Assembly: GCA_903853285.1 (NCBI GenBank)
Contig: CAINTF010000126.1
Span: 1 to 7,145, forward strand
Direction: 5' to 3'
Source: an uncultured Acidimicrobium sp.
GTDB lineage: Bacteria; Actinomycetota; Acidimicrobiia; Acidimicrobiales; Ilumatobacteraceae
Length of the DNA stretch: 7,145 nucleotides
Part shown: positions 1 through 5,979 of the stretch, piece by piece
Layout: each line of letters begins with the position of its first letter
Numbering within the stretch: the first letter of the stretch is position 1
Made by a program: the position numbers and the translations under genes
Notes under the pieces: model-generated
The model's input: the letters and a program-made list of their open reading frames with translations, nothing else
Told to the model about the DNA's origin: nothing
The model's database searches: none

Positions 1-1785
1 CCAACAGGCGGTTTGATCTTGGGTCGCGCAGGCATCATTGACGCTTATCGCACCGGCCGAGGAAGCATCAAGACACGGGCCAAAGTCTCTATCGAAGAGG
101 GTCGTCGTGGACAGATGCAGATCATTGTTTCTGAGTTGCCATATCAAGCAAGTTGTTCGGCAATCGCTTCGCGCATTCAAGAGTTGGTAGACGGCGGCGA
201 CCTCGACGGCATTGCTGACGTCAACGACAACTCATCGGGCGGCGAAACCAACCTGATCATCACACTTAAGCGTGATGCCAACTCAAACGTTGTAATGAAC
301 AACCTGTTCAAGTTGACCCAGTTGCAGTCCAGTTTCCCAGTCAACATGGTGGCGTTGGTCAAGGGTGTGCCCCGCACAGTCAACTTGCGCGATGCACTTG
401 TCGGATACATCGATCACCAAATCGAGGTCATCACGCGCAGGTCCACATTCCGTTTGCAAAAGGCAAACGACCGCAACCACATTCTCGAAGGTCGACTCAA
501 GGCACTCAATGTCATCGACGAGATCATCAAACTGATTCGTGCAAGCGAAGACGCAGCATCAGCCAAGGAAGCGTTGATGGGCAAGAAGTATGGCTTCACC
601 GAGCGTCAAGCCATCGACATTCTTGACATGCAGTTGCGTCAACTCACACGATTGTCACGAATTGACCTTGAGACCGAGCAAAAAGATGTGCTTGCACGAA
701 TTAAAGAACTACAAGCAATTCTTAATTCAGACACCAAGCTACGTGCAGTAATCAGCAAAGAAATGACAGCTGTGCGCGACGCTTTCGCAACACCACGTGT
801 GTGTGCGATCACCCACGACGTTGGCGAACTTGGCGTAGAAGACCTTGTTGATGACAAAGAACTTGTGATCGTGATGACACAGGCTCAATACATCAAGGCA
901 GTGAGCGCCGATTCGTTCCGCACCCAGGGCCGTGGTGGCCGTGGCGTGAGTGGTGCCAAGATGAAGACCGACGACATTGTGCGCAACGTGATCTTCACAA
1001 CAACGCATGCGTATTTGTTGTTCTTCTCAAACCGTGGCCGCGTGTATCGCTTGCGAGCTCTCGAGATTCCAGAGCGTGAGCGCACCGCAAAGGGCATTCC
1101 AATTGTTAACTTGTTGCCGCTCCAACCAGGCGAGACCATTCAGGCAATTATCGACACCCGCGAACTCGCAGGCGAGCGATTCTTGTTCTTCGCAACCAAG
1201 CAAGGTCAAGTCAAAAAGACTGCGTTCGACGAATACAACTCGAGTCGCCGTGATGGACTTATCGCGTTGAAGTTGCGTCCGAAGGACGAACTTGTTCGCG
1301 TAATCGAAACTTCAGGAACCGACGATGTGTTTATGGTGACCAAGGGTGGTCAGACAATTCGCTTCGCAGAAAAAGGTGTGCGACCAATGGGTCGCTCGGC
1401 TGCGGGTGTGCGCGGTATGAAGTTGCGCACTTCCGACGAAGTTGTTGCACTCGACATTGCCAAGGACGACTCTGCAATCTTGTTGATTACCGAATCTGGT
1501 TATGGCAAGCGAACTCAACTCACCAACTTTGCTCGCAAAGGTCGTGGCGGGTTGGGCATGATCGGAATTAAATTGACTGGCAAAAAGGGCAGCGTCGTTG
1601 CGGCCTTTATGGTTGGTCTCGAAGACGACGTCGTTGTCGTTGCATCGGGTGGAACAACAATCCGTACCCCAGTCAAAGAGATTTCAAGCCAAGGTCGTGC
1701 TGCCACTGGTGTGCGCATCATGAGTTTGGGTGCTGGACAAGTTGTTGCATCTGCAGCACTGGTCCTCGCTCACGACGAAGAATAA
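1..1785 (+). CDS. gyrA: DNA gyrase subunit A, 3' part (start outside window)
   Basis: GyrA is the breakage-reunion subunit of gyrase (A2B2), which introduces negative supercoils using ATP hydrolysed by GyrB. The frame is open from base 1, and 594 residues are present. They begin at the PTGG...GRAGI..AYRTGRG segment, which lies roughly 225 residues into typical GyrA, so the catalytic tyrosine and the quinolone-resistance region are off the left end. Visible are the end of the breakage-reunion domain (SELPYQ, NMVAL), the coiled-coil tower and gate region (about residues 130-235, including ILDMQLRQLTRL), and the C-terminal beta-pinwheel from about residue 275. The canonical GyrA-box QGRGGRG, needed for DNA wrapping, is at bases 925-945. 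A degenerate second box, KGRGGLG, is at 1537-1557; other actinobacterial GyrA proteins also carry a second box. The protein ends in AHDEE with almost no acidic tail. The inferred full length of about 820 residues is normal for Actinobacteria. An in-frame TTG at base 13 is not a real start. Confidence 0.98.
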   Translation, partial: PTGGLILGRAGIIDAYRTGRGSIKTRAKVSIEEGRRGQMQIIVSELPYQASCSAIASRIQELVDGGDLDGIADVNDNSSGGETNLIITLKRDANSNVVMNNLFKLTQLQSSFPVNMVALVKGVPRTVNLRDALVGYIDHQIEVITRRSTFRLQKANDRNHILEGRLKALNVIDEIIKLIRASEDAASAKEALMGKKYGFTERQAIDILDMQLRQLTRLSRIDLETEQKDVLARIKELQAILNSDTKLRAVISKEMTAVRDAFATPRVCAITHDVGELGVEDLVDDKELVIVMTQAQYIKAVSADSFRTQGRGGRGVSGAKMKTDDIVRNVIFTTTHAYLLFFSNRGRVYRLRALEIPERERTAKGIPIVNLLPLQPGETIQAIIDTRELAGERFLFFATKQGQVKKTAFDEYNSSRRDGLIALKLRPKDELVRVIETSGTDDVFMVTKGGQTIRFAEKGVRPMGRSAAGVRGMKLRTSDEVVALDIAKDDSAILLITESGYGKRTQLTNFARKGRGGLGMIGIKLTGKKGSVVAAFMVGLEDDVVVVASGGTTIRTPVKEISSQGRAATGVRIMSLGAGQVVASAALVLAHDEE

Positions 1786-1817
1786 TCAAGCAATTCAATC
1801 TCATTGCACCCTCAGAC

Positions 1818-1822
1818 AGGGG
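1818..1822 (+). promoter_or_regulatory. Ribosome binding site AGGGG for the TadE-like gene
   Basis: AGGGG lies 7 bases before the GTG at 1830, an ideal Shine-Dalgarno spacing. It decides the start in the absence of any ATG, GTG or TTG in this frame between the end of gyrA and 1830. The same bases also encode part of a DRGSA motif if translation starts further upstream, so the site is not unambiguous. Confidence 0.5.
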
Positions 1823-1829
1823 CAGCGCT

Positions 1830-2132
1830 GTGCTCAGCGTTGTATTGGGTTGTGCATTCACAGCATTGTCATTGTGCGGTCTTGTTGTTGTCTCAAACCA
1901 CATCATTGATCAAACACGTGCACAGATCGCCGCCGATGCGGCTGCTCTTGGCGCTGTCTATGGCGGAGAGTCAGCGGCGAGAGACATTGCATTTCGCAAC
2001 GGGGCACAATTTGTGAGCATTGCAATTGAAGAGAACATGGAGCAATCAGTGAGAGTGCGAGTCGGGCATCAGTACGCCTCAGCAAATGCTCGCGATAGTT
2101 GGGCCCAACAATTGCCTACAATGACACCGTGA
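1830..2132 (+). CDS. TadE-like (helicase/secretion-neighbourhood type) small membrane protein
   Basis: The product is 100 residues with one N-terminal hydrophobic helix (about residues 2-22, LSVVLGCAFTALSLCGLVVV). It continues with QIAADAAALGAV, a short GESAARDIAFRNGA segment, a beta-like part VSIAIEENMEQSVRVRVGHQY and a basic tail. This order resembles the short actinobacterial TadE-like family typified by Rv3654c (hydrophobic helix, A-A-D-x-A-A-L, A...NGA.lvs, then a V-rich strand). Those proteins are thought to be pilin-like or secreted components near tad/flp genes. The GTG start is chosen because of the AGGGG site. However, the family's usual N-terminal DRGSA motif is encoded in the same frame just upstream (gac agg ggc agc gct, 1815-1829), so the true start may be a non-standard codon further left. 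The stop overlaps the next start as GTGA. Family assignment is by pattern only; no other tad gene is in the window. Confidence 0.68.
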   Translation: MLSVVLGCAFTALSLCGLVVVSNHIIDQTRAQIAADAAALGAVYGGESAARDIAFRNGAQFVSIAIEENMEQSVRVRVGHQYASANARDSWAQQLPTMTP

Positions 2133-2539
2133 GTACATCTCCAAAATCAGCTCCACGCATTCGTCGGGTCACACGTGTTGTTCGTGACATCGACCCTTGG
2201 TCGGTATTCAAAATCGGCTTGATTTTTCATTTCGTTATTTATCTGATCGTGCTTGTCGCACTGGTCTTGCTGTGGAGTGTTGCGTCAGCAACTGGCACTA
2301 TTGACAACATTCAGCAGTTCATGAAGTCATTTGGGTGGGAGTCCTTTCAATTCAAGGGTGGCCAACTGTTTGTCAACGTGATGATTTTGGGATTACTGGG
2401 AGTGGTATTGGGGACAGCACTTTGGGTCCTTGCTGCCACGATTTTCAACCTGATCACCGATCTTGTGGGCGGTATTCGCGTGACTGTGCTGGAAGAAGAA
2501 GTAGTTGTGGGCTCGGTTGAGAGTCACGGTAAGCGCTAG
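2129..2539 (+). CDS. DUF3566 family membrane protein (gyrA-downstream, Rv0007-like)
   Basis: This 136-residue two-helix inner-membrane protein of unknown function belongs to the family that sits immediately downstream of gyrA across Actinobacteria (Rv0007 in M. tuberculosis). A basic cytoplasmic N-terminus (SPKSAPRIRRVTRVVRDID) leads into the family motif DPWSVFKIGL and membrane helix 1 (about residues 27-50). An external stretch follows, then helix 2 (about 83-107) and the conserved end NLITDLVGGIRVTVLEEE. The GTG at 2129 is preferred over a TTG at 2099 for two reasons: it forms a GTGA overlap with the upstream stop, which suits translational coupling, and the family begins close to the basic stretch. 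The length is a little over a typical core domain and nothing is missing. Its 3' end carries the promoter for the following tRNA. The biochemical role is not established. Confidence 0.92.
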   Translation: MSTSPKSAPRIRRVTRVVRDIDPWSVFKIGLIFHFVIYLIVLVALVLLWSVASATGTIDNIQQFMKSFGWESFQFKGGQLFVNVMILGLLGVVLGTALWVLAATIFNLITDLVGGIRVTVLEEEVVVGSVESHGKR

Positions 2540-2545
2540 TAGGAT
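2517..2545 (+). promoter_or_regulatory. Sigma-70-type promoter for tRNA-Ile
   Basis: TTGAGA (2517-2522, five of six matches to TTGACA) and TAGGAT (2540-2545, fitting TAnnnT) are separated by exactly 17 bases. The predicted transcription start is about 2551-2553, leaving a 5' leader of roughly 15 bases before the tRNA. The -35 box and spacer lie inside the last codons of the DUF3566 gene and the -10 starts directly after its TAG stop. This looks like a dedicated strong promoter for the stable RNA, possibly also driving the genes that follow. Confidence 0.68.
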
Positions 2546-2566
2546 TTGCGTCCCTGATTCAGATTC

Positions 2567-2640
2567 GGGGCTATAGCTCAGTTGGTTAGAGCGCATCCCT
2601 GATAAGGATGAGGTCACAAGTTCGATTCTTGTTAGCCCCA
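2567..2640 (+). tRNA. tRNA-Ile (anticodon GAU)
   Basis: The 74-base gene folds into a full cloverleaf. The acceptor stem is GGGGCTA/TAGCCCC with discriminator A, the D stem GCTC/GAGC with a GG-containing loop, the anticodon stem CATCC/GGATG, and the T stem ACAAG/CTTGT with loop TTCGATT. Every stem pairs perfectly. The anticodon loop CTGATAA places GAT at 2601-2603, reading AUC and AUU. CCA is not encoded (CGG follows), so it must be added after RNase Z-type 3' cleavage. tRNA-Ile after gyrA and DUF3566 is a familiar actinobacterial arrangement; the tRNA-Ala that often follows it is absent here. Confidence 0.98.
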
Positions 2641-2641
2641 C

Positions 2642-2646
2642 GGAGG
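2642..2646 (+). promoter_or_regulatory. Strong Shine-Dalgarno GGAGG directly after the tRNA
   Basis: GGAGG starts two bases after the last mature tRNA base and ends 7 bases before the GTG at 2654. It is the best ribosome binding site in the window and is the main support for the short gene downstream. If the tRNA is cut out at its mature 3' end, the mRNA would begin C-GGAGG, with the site at its extreme 5' end. Confidence 0.8.
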
Positions 2647-2653
2647 TAAACCT

Positions 2654-2818
2654 GTGAATTTCATCCGACGCGTCCTGATGGTGCTCGGTATTGCAGGTAT
2701 TGCTGGTGCGCTGTTGCGAGTACGTGGCAAATCTGAACCGTCGAGCCAAAGAGGCGGCTGGCGCCCACTCAACCCCACAACTGACTCGATAGTTGATCAA
2801 ACAAGTTCCCAGAACTAG
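2654..2818 (+). CDS. Small single-pass membrane protein, 54 residues (possible DLW-39 counterpart)
   Basis: The GTG start is fixed by the GGAGG site, and the frame runs to TAG at 2816-2818. The protein begins MNFIRRVLMVLGIAGIAGALL, one hydrophobic helix (about residues 7-21) between basic residues (RR before, RVRGK after). A short hydrophilic tail follows, with SSQRGGWRPLNP and an end rich in D, T, S and Q. No catalytic motif is visible. Actinobacteria often carry a tiny membrane protein (DLW-39 family, about 39 residues, one helix then an acidic segment with a conserved tryptophan) at this position downstream of gyrA and tRNA-Ile. Here the position, the single helix and a lone Trp in the tail fit, but the exact DLW motif is missing, so kinship is only a suggestion. 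That it is a real gene is supported by the ribosome binding site and by the helix with charged flanks. Confidence 0.7.
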   Translation: MNFIRRVLMVLGIAGIAGALLRVRGKSEPSSQRGGWRPLNPTTDSIVDQTSSQN

Positions 2819-2831
2819 CAACAAACAGTTC

Positions 2832-3830
2832 ATGATTGATTTCTCTGGTGCTATTGGGGTAATCGGAGCCGGGGTAACTGGTTCGCGGGTTGTTGAGCAT
2901 CTCGTTGCTACGAGTTCCTTACCAATCTTGTTGCATGACCAAGATCTGTATGGCGCGCAAAGGCTTGCCGCTGTACATCGATCCCACAATGTTGCGGTGA
3001 GCGTTGTTGATTTTGAAGCAGTTTCAACGGCATCGGTGGTGGTGCTTGCGTGTGGCTCACCACATGCCCCACTTGCACAAAAGATTCTTGCTCGCGGCGC
3101 ATCAGTGGTGTCATTAAGCGATGACGTGTCAGACGTGATGAATCTTTTGAAGATGCACGATGAAGTAGCGGCAAAAAACAAAACTCTTGTGGTCGGCGCC
3201 GCTGCATCGCCTGGCATGACCGGGTTATTGCTCAGCAGTCTGCAATCCAACTTTGACGAAATTGACGAAGCCCATGTTGCGCTTCACGGAACGGGTGGTC
3301 CAAACTGCGCTGTGCAACACCACCGCGCGCTTGCCGGCCAATCAATCGGATGGCACGACGGAGAGTGGTTGCGCCGACCTGGTGGAAGCGGACGAGAACT
3401 GTGTTGGTTTCCAGAACCGGTTGGCGCATACGACTGCTATCGAGCCGAAATGGCCGATCCTGTGTTGCTAAAAAAGGCACAGCCGCATTTACAGCGAATC
3501 ACTGCGAGAGTTTCGGCCAACAGACGAGACCGTTTCACAGCGCGCCTACCTATGTTGGTTCCACCGCATGCAGAAGGTGGCATGGGGGCACTGCGTATTG
3601 AAGTCAGGGGTTTTCGGAACGGTTCTCGAATTGTTGAAATTGCTGGAGTTGCCGAGCGAGTCGCGCAGATAGCGGGTGTGGTTGGCGCCACCACCGCATT
3701 GTTTGTGCACCGGGGACAAATAACAACCACTGGCACCTGTGTATTGGGACAAGATTCGTTGCCCAATGCCGAAATATTGCGCGACGTGCTAACTGGCGGA
3801 ATCCGACTGCACCAATTTGTAGGTACGTGA
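2832..3830 (+). CDS. Rossmann-fold NAD(P)-binding protein, saccharopine dehydrogenase-like, substrate unknown
   Basis: The product is 332 residues. The N-terminus is a dinucleotide-binding fold: strand GAIGVIGAG with the glycine motif GAGVTG (residues 12-17). LLHDQD (33-38) follows at the end of strand 2, with acidic residues that would favour NAD over NADP. VVVLACGSPHAP (69-80) and VVSLSDDVSDVM (92-103) resemble the strand-4 and strand-5 region of saccharopine dehydrogenase-like or Gfo/Idh-like proteins. VVGAAASPGMTGLLLSSL (120-137) matches the 'GA..PG.t..L' turn of saccharopine dehydrogenase relatives. The C-terminal half (LHGTGGPNCAVQHHRALAG and GGMGALRIEVRGF) is a probable alpha/beta catalytic or dimerisation domain that I cannot assign. 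The ATG at 2832 starts right before the fold; a TTG at 2793 would add 13 residues and overlap the small gene. Neither has a clear Shine-Dalgarno. The stop overlaps the Fur start, implying co-translation. Confidence 0.8.
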   Translation: MIDFSGAIGVIGAGVTGSRVVEHLVATSSLPILLHDQDLYGAQRLAAVHRSHNVAVSVVDFEAVSTASVVVLACGSPHAPLAQKILARGASVVSLSDDVSDVMNLLKMHDEVAAKNKTLVVGAAASPGMTGLLLSSLQSNFDEIDEAHVALHGTGGPNCAVQHHRALAGQSIGWHDGEWLRRPGGSGRELCWFPEPVGAYDCYRAEMADPVLLKKAQPHLQRITARVSANRRDRFTARLPMLVPPHAEGGMGALRIEVRGFRNGSRIVEIAGVAERVAQIAGVVGATTALFVHRGQITTTGTCVLGQDSLPNAEILRDVLTGGIRLHQFVGT

Positions 3831-4276
3831 TGTCGAGCCTGAACAACACCGAGATACACACATCAGTACATGATCTTTTACACAACGCCAGCCAGCGGTA
3901 TACCGACAAACGTCGTGCGATTATCGACATCCTGATTCAGGCCGGTAAGCCAATGTTGATTACCGACATGCTGAGCAAAGCAAAACAAATGCCTCAAAGC
4001 ACGTTGTATCGAAACCTGTTGGTACTTGAAGAAGCATCGGCTGTGGTGCGAGTAGTAACAAATTCCGAAAGCGGTTGTTACGAATTAGCTGAGCACCTTA
4101 TGGGTCATCACCATCACATGGTGTGTTCGAAGTGCGGCGCGGTTCGCGATGTGGTCGTGCCCGAAGGCCTTGAGCATGAGTTGGAAAAGGCTCTTGAGAA
4201 GGTGGCTCGCCGTGAAGGTTTTTCGATTGACAGACACCAACTCGACCTCATTGGGCGTTGCAATAACTGCAAATAA
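3830..4276 (+). CDS. Fur-family metal-responsive transcriptional regulator
   Basis: At 148 residues it is a normal size for Fur/Zur/PerR proteins, metal-dependent dimeric repressors. The N-terminal winged helix spans about residues 15-78, with the recognition segment MPQSTLYRNLLVLEE close to the family's usual S-T-V-Y-R-x-L. The histidine-rich hinge HLMGHHHHMVCSKCG begins the dimerisation domain. Both structural-zinc pairs are intact: C99-S-K-C102 and C144-N-N-C147. Regulatory-site candidates are E85, His93-96 and His136 (in IDRHQLDLIGRC). Iron, zinc and manganese specificity cannot be told apart by eye; compared with E. coli Fur there are about two extra residues between the Glu of YEL and the CxxC. 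ATG 3830 shares one base with the previous stop; a GTG at 3827 is an alternative. The AGG at 3821-3823 sits 6 bases before the ATG. Translational coupling to the oxidoreductase suggests a shared operon. Confidence 0.94.
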   Translation: MSSLNNTEIHTSVHDLLHNASQRYTDKRRAIIDILIQAGKPMLITDMLSKAKQMPQSTLYRNLLVLEEASAVVRVVTNSESGCYELAEHLMGHHHHMVCSKCGAVRDVVVPEGLEHELEKALEKVARREGFSIDRHQLDLIGRCNNCK

Positions 4277-4285
4277 AAAGTTGAT

Positions 4286-4759
4286 TTATTTAGCGTTTTG
4301 CTGATTCAGCAACTTGATGACTTCTTCAAGTTGGTCACGTAGTTCGTCAACTGTCACCACATTGGCCAACACCAATCGCACGCTTGCAAGTTCGCGAGCC
4401 AAAAATTCGGCATTGGCCTGAGTGCTTGCCGCAACCGCCCGGTCGGTTTCAGCTTGACGGCGGTCTCGCAACTCTTGACGGTTTTGAGCAAGCAAAATCA
4501 ATGGCGCGGCGTATGCAGCCTGCACCGAGAACATCAAGTTGAGCAAGATAAATGGGTACTTGTCCCATTGCAAGGTGAGAAATAACACGTTGAGTGAAAT
4601 CCAGATGATCACCAAGATTGTTTGAATAATCAAAAACCGTGCTGTGCCCATCAAGCGGGCGATGGATTCGGAGAATCGACCGAATGCATCTGGGTTGTAG
4701 TGCACACCGAGTGGTGCTTGGCGGTCGCGAGGACGCGCAAGGTTGTCGCGCTTTTTCAT
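4286..4759 (-). CDS. DUF1003 family membrane protein
   Basis: The product is 157 residues with the architecture of the DUF1003 family. A polar, basic N-terminus (KKRDNLARPRDRQ) precedes two closely spaced membrane helices (about residues 42-63 and 68-91). They are joined by the short LQWDKYPF turn and followed by the signature NLMFSVQAAYAAPLILLAQNRQ. A basic Arg/Glu-rich segment (ELRDRRQAETDRAVA) and a long, probably coiled-coil cytoplasmic tail to the end complete it. Its function is unknown in the family. The ATG overlaps the stop of the upstream MgtE-like gene as ATGA and is preceded by GGGG 7 bases away, so the two are surely co-translated. This pairing is frequent in Actinobacteria and suggests the two products act together, perhaps at the membrane in divalent-cation handling (inference). 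Confidence 0.94.
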   Translation of the reverse strand: MKKRDNLARPRDRQAPLGVHYNPDAFGRFSESIARLMGTARFLIIQTILVIIWISLNVLFLTLQWDKYPFILLNLMFSVQAAYAAPLILLAQNRQELRDRRQAETDRAVAASTQANAEFLARELASVRLVLANVVTVDELRDQLEEVIKLLNQQNAK

Positions 4760-5979
4760 GACTGCACCCCACTCGTTGGGTGTCGACGCCAGTTGGCAGG
4801 AAGCGTGCGGTCCAACACGTCGTCAACCGTGATTGCACCCAACAAACGATTGTTGGTATCGCAAACAGCAACCGCCAACAAGTTGTAGCTTGCCAAGCGC
4901 TCTGCAACTTCGCGCTCTGGCATTGTTGGCACGATTGTTGGCTCCATCTCGACACACTGACTCAACGTCATGTGTGGAGACTCACGCAACAATCGCTGAA
5001 AGTGCACGACACCGAGGTAGGTGCCGGTTGGTGGGTAATGAGGAGCATGTGCAACAAACACCTGTGCAGCAATCGAAACCAAGATGTCCGGTTCGCGAAT
5101 TCGTGCAAGTGCTTCAGCAACAGTTGAATCCGGAGACATCACCACGATGTCCGGTGTCATCAAAGCACCTGCTGTGCCTTCGGCGTGCGACAACAATTGA
5201 CGCATGGTCTCAGCATCTTCGTCATCCATTGCTTCAAGGACTTTGCTGCGTTGTTCGCCAGGCATTTGCACCAACAAGTCGGCCAAGTCGTCGTATTCCA
5301 TCTCGTCAAATACGTTGGTGAGGCGCTCCATGTCGAGCCCTTCAATCAAACGCAACTGCTCGTCTTCTGGCAACTCTTCCAACACGTCGGCCAAACGTTC
5401 GTCGTCCATCGCTTCAGCAACAAGACGTCGTTGTTCGAGTGGAAGCGCACGAATAACTGCGGCCACATCGCTCGGGTGCATGTCGCGCAAACGAGCGGCT
5501 TCAGCTGCTTGTGCAGTAGACGGTGCGAACAAACTTGCGACAACATCCCAGTCAACAAGTCGGTAGCTCGGACGTGGATTGAGTAACCCGCGTTTCGCTA
5601 GACGCACCTTTGATACATACCAACCTGGCGCGCGACCGTTCAAAAACTCGAGAGCAACATCGCTGACTGTTTCGTCACCAACCTTTTGGTTGAGCACGTC
5701 TTTACCGAGAAGTCGTTCACCGGCACGTGGGCGGAACGGGTTGAGATCGACGTCCCATGACTTAAGGCGAGCACCGTTGTTGTCGAGCGAGGCAATTCGC
5801 GAGGCGTTGACAAAAATGAGGCGGCGCTGGCTGGATGCAACAAACCCCAAGACGCGCGGGGGTTCGGTGGTGCGGCCGGGTACTACAACGATGTCGTCAA
5901 TCTTGCCCAGGGGCGCGCCACTGGCATCCAAGAGAGGCAATCGCATGACGCGAAAGGCGTAGATCAATTCGGCAACCAT
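4756..5979 (-). CDS. Channel-less MgtE-like protein: PRC-barrel-like, MgtE N domain and CBS pair
   Basis: This 407-residue soluble protein carries the Mg2+-sensing half of the MgtE channel but no transmembrane part. Residues 10-75 (MRLPLLDASGAPLGKIDDIVV...) look like a PRC-barrel-type beta domain, with a second similar unit at about 85-130 (GERLLGKDVLNQKVGDETVSDVALEF). Residues 165-268 form the MgtE N helical domain, with repeated acidic helices (VAEAMDDERLADVLEELPEDEQ, FDEMEYDDLADLLVQMPGEQR). The linker GTAGALMTPDIVV leads into a CBS pair (about 273-395) ending LLGAITVDDVLDRTLPANWR, typical of the MgtE group. In true MgtE the N and CBS domains bind Mg2+ and gate the pore; here the sequence stops after CBS. 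ATG 5979 is used because residues 2-10 complete the first strand; its Shine-Dalgarno is weak. Co-translated with the DUF1003 gene by ATGA overlap. Sensor or regulator is a reasonable guess; transport by itself is not. Confidence 0.93.
   Translation of the reverse strand: MVAELIYAFRVMRLPLLDASGAPLGKIDDIVVVPGRTTEPPRVLGFVASSQRRLIFVNASRIASLDNNGARLKSWDVDLNPFRPRAGERLLGKDVLNQKVGDETVSDVALEFLNGRAPGWYVSKVRLAKRGLLNPRPSYRLVDWDVVASLFAPSTAQAAEAARLRDMHPSDVAAVIRALPLEQRRLVAEAMDDERLADVLEELPEDEQLRLIEGLDMERLTNVFDEMEYDDLADLLVQMPGEQRSKVLEAMDDEDAETMRQLLSHAEGTAGALMTPDIVVMSPDSTVAEALARIREPDILVSIAAQVFVAHAPHYPPTGTYLGVVHFQRLLRESPHMTLSQCVEMEPTIVPTMPEREVAERLASYNLLAVAVCDTNNRLLGAITVDDVLDRTLPANWRRHPTSGVQS

Noticed and set aside
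1770..1830. Programmed -1 frameshift joining gyrA to the TadE-like frame
   Set aside because: The frame relation would allow it, but no slippery heptamer or downstream stem is visible near the gyrA stop, and a gyrase-TadE fusion makes no biological sense.
2099..2131. TTG at 2099 as the start of the DUF3566 gene
   Set aside because: It would overlap the TadE-like gene by 34 bases and add residues not typical of the family, while the GTG at 2129 gives a standard GTGA overlap.
2393..3250. Long minus-strand open frame of 285 codons spanning the DUF3566 end, the tRNA, the small gene and the oxidoreductase start
   Set aside because: It runs antisense through a perfect tRNA and three supported genes. 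The middle, GLTRIELVTSSLSGMRSNQL, is simply the reverse translation of the tRNA, a well-known source of false proteins.
4257..4313. Inverted repeats TTGCA/TGCAA (4258-4272) and TTGCTGA/TCAGCAA (4299-4313) around the convergent Fur and DUF1003 stops, as a bidirectional terminator
   Set aside because: The stems are short, the second has a one-base centre, and neither is followed at the right distance by a run of T on either strand. Both also lie mostly in coding sequence.
4833..5586. Overlapping plus-strand open frames of 120-162 codons
   Set aside because: They are shadows of the MgtE-like gene, whose protein reads continuously with recognisable domains; the antisense products are Ser/Arg/Cys-rich with no recognisable fold.
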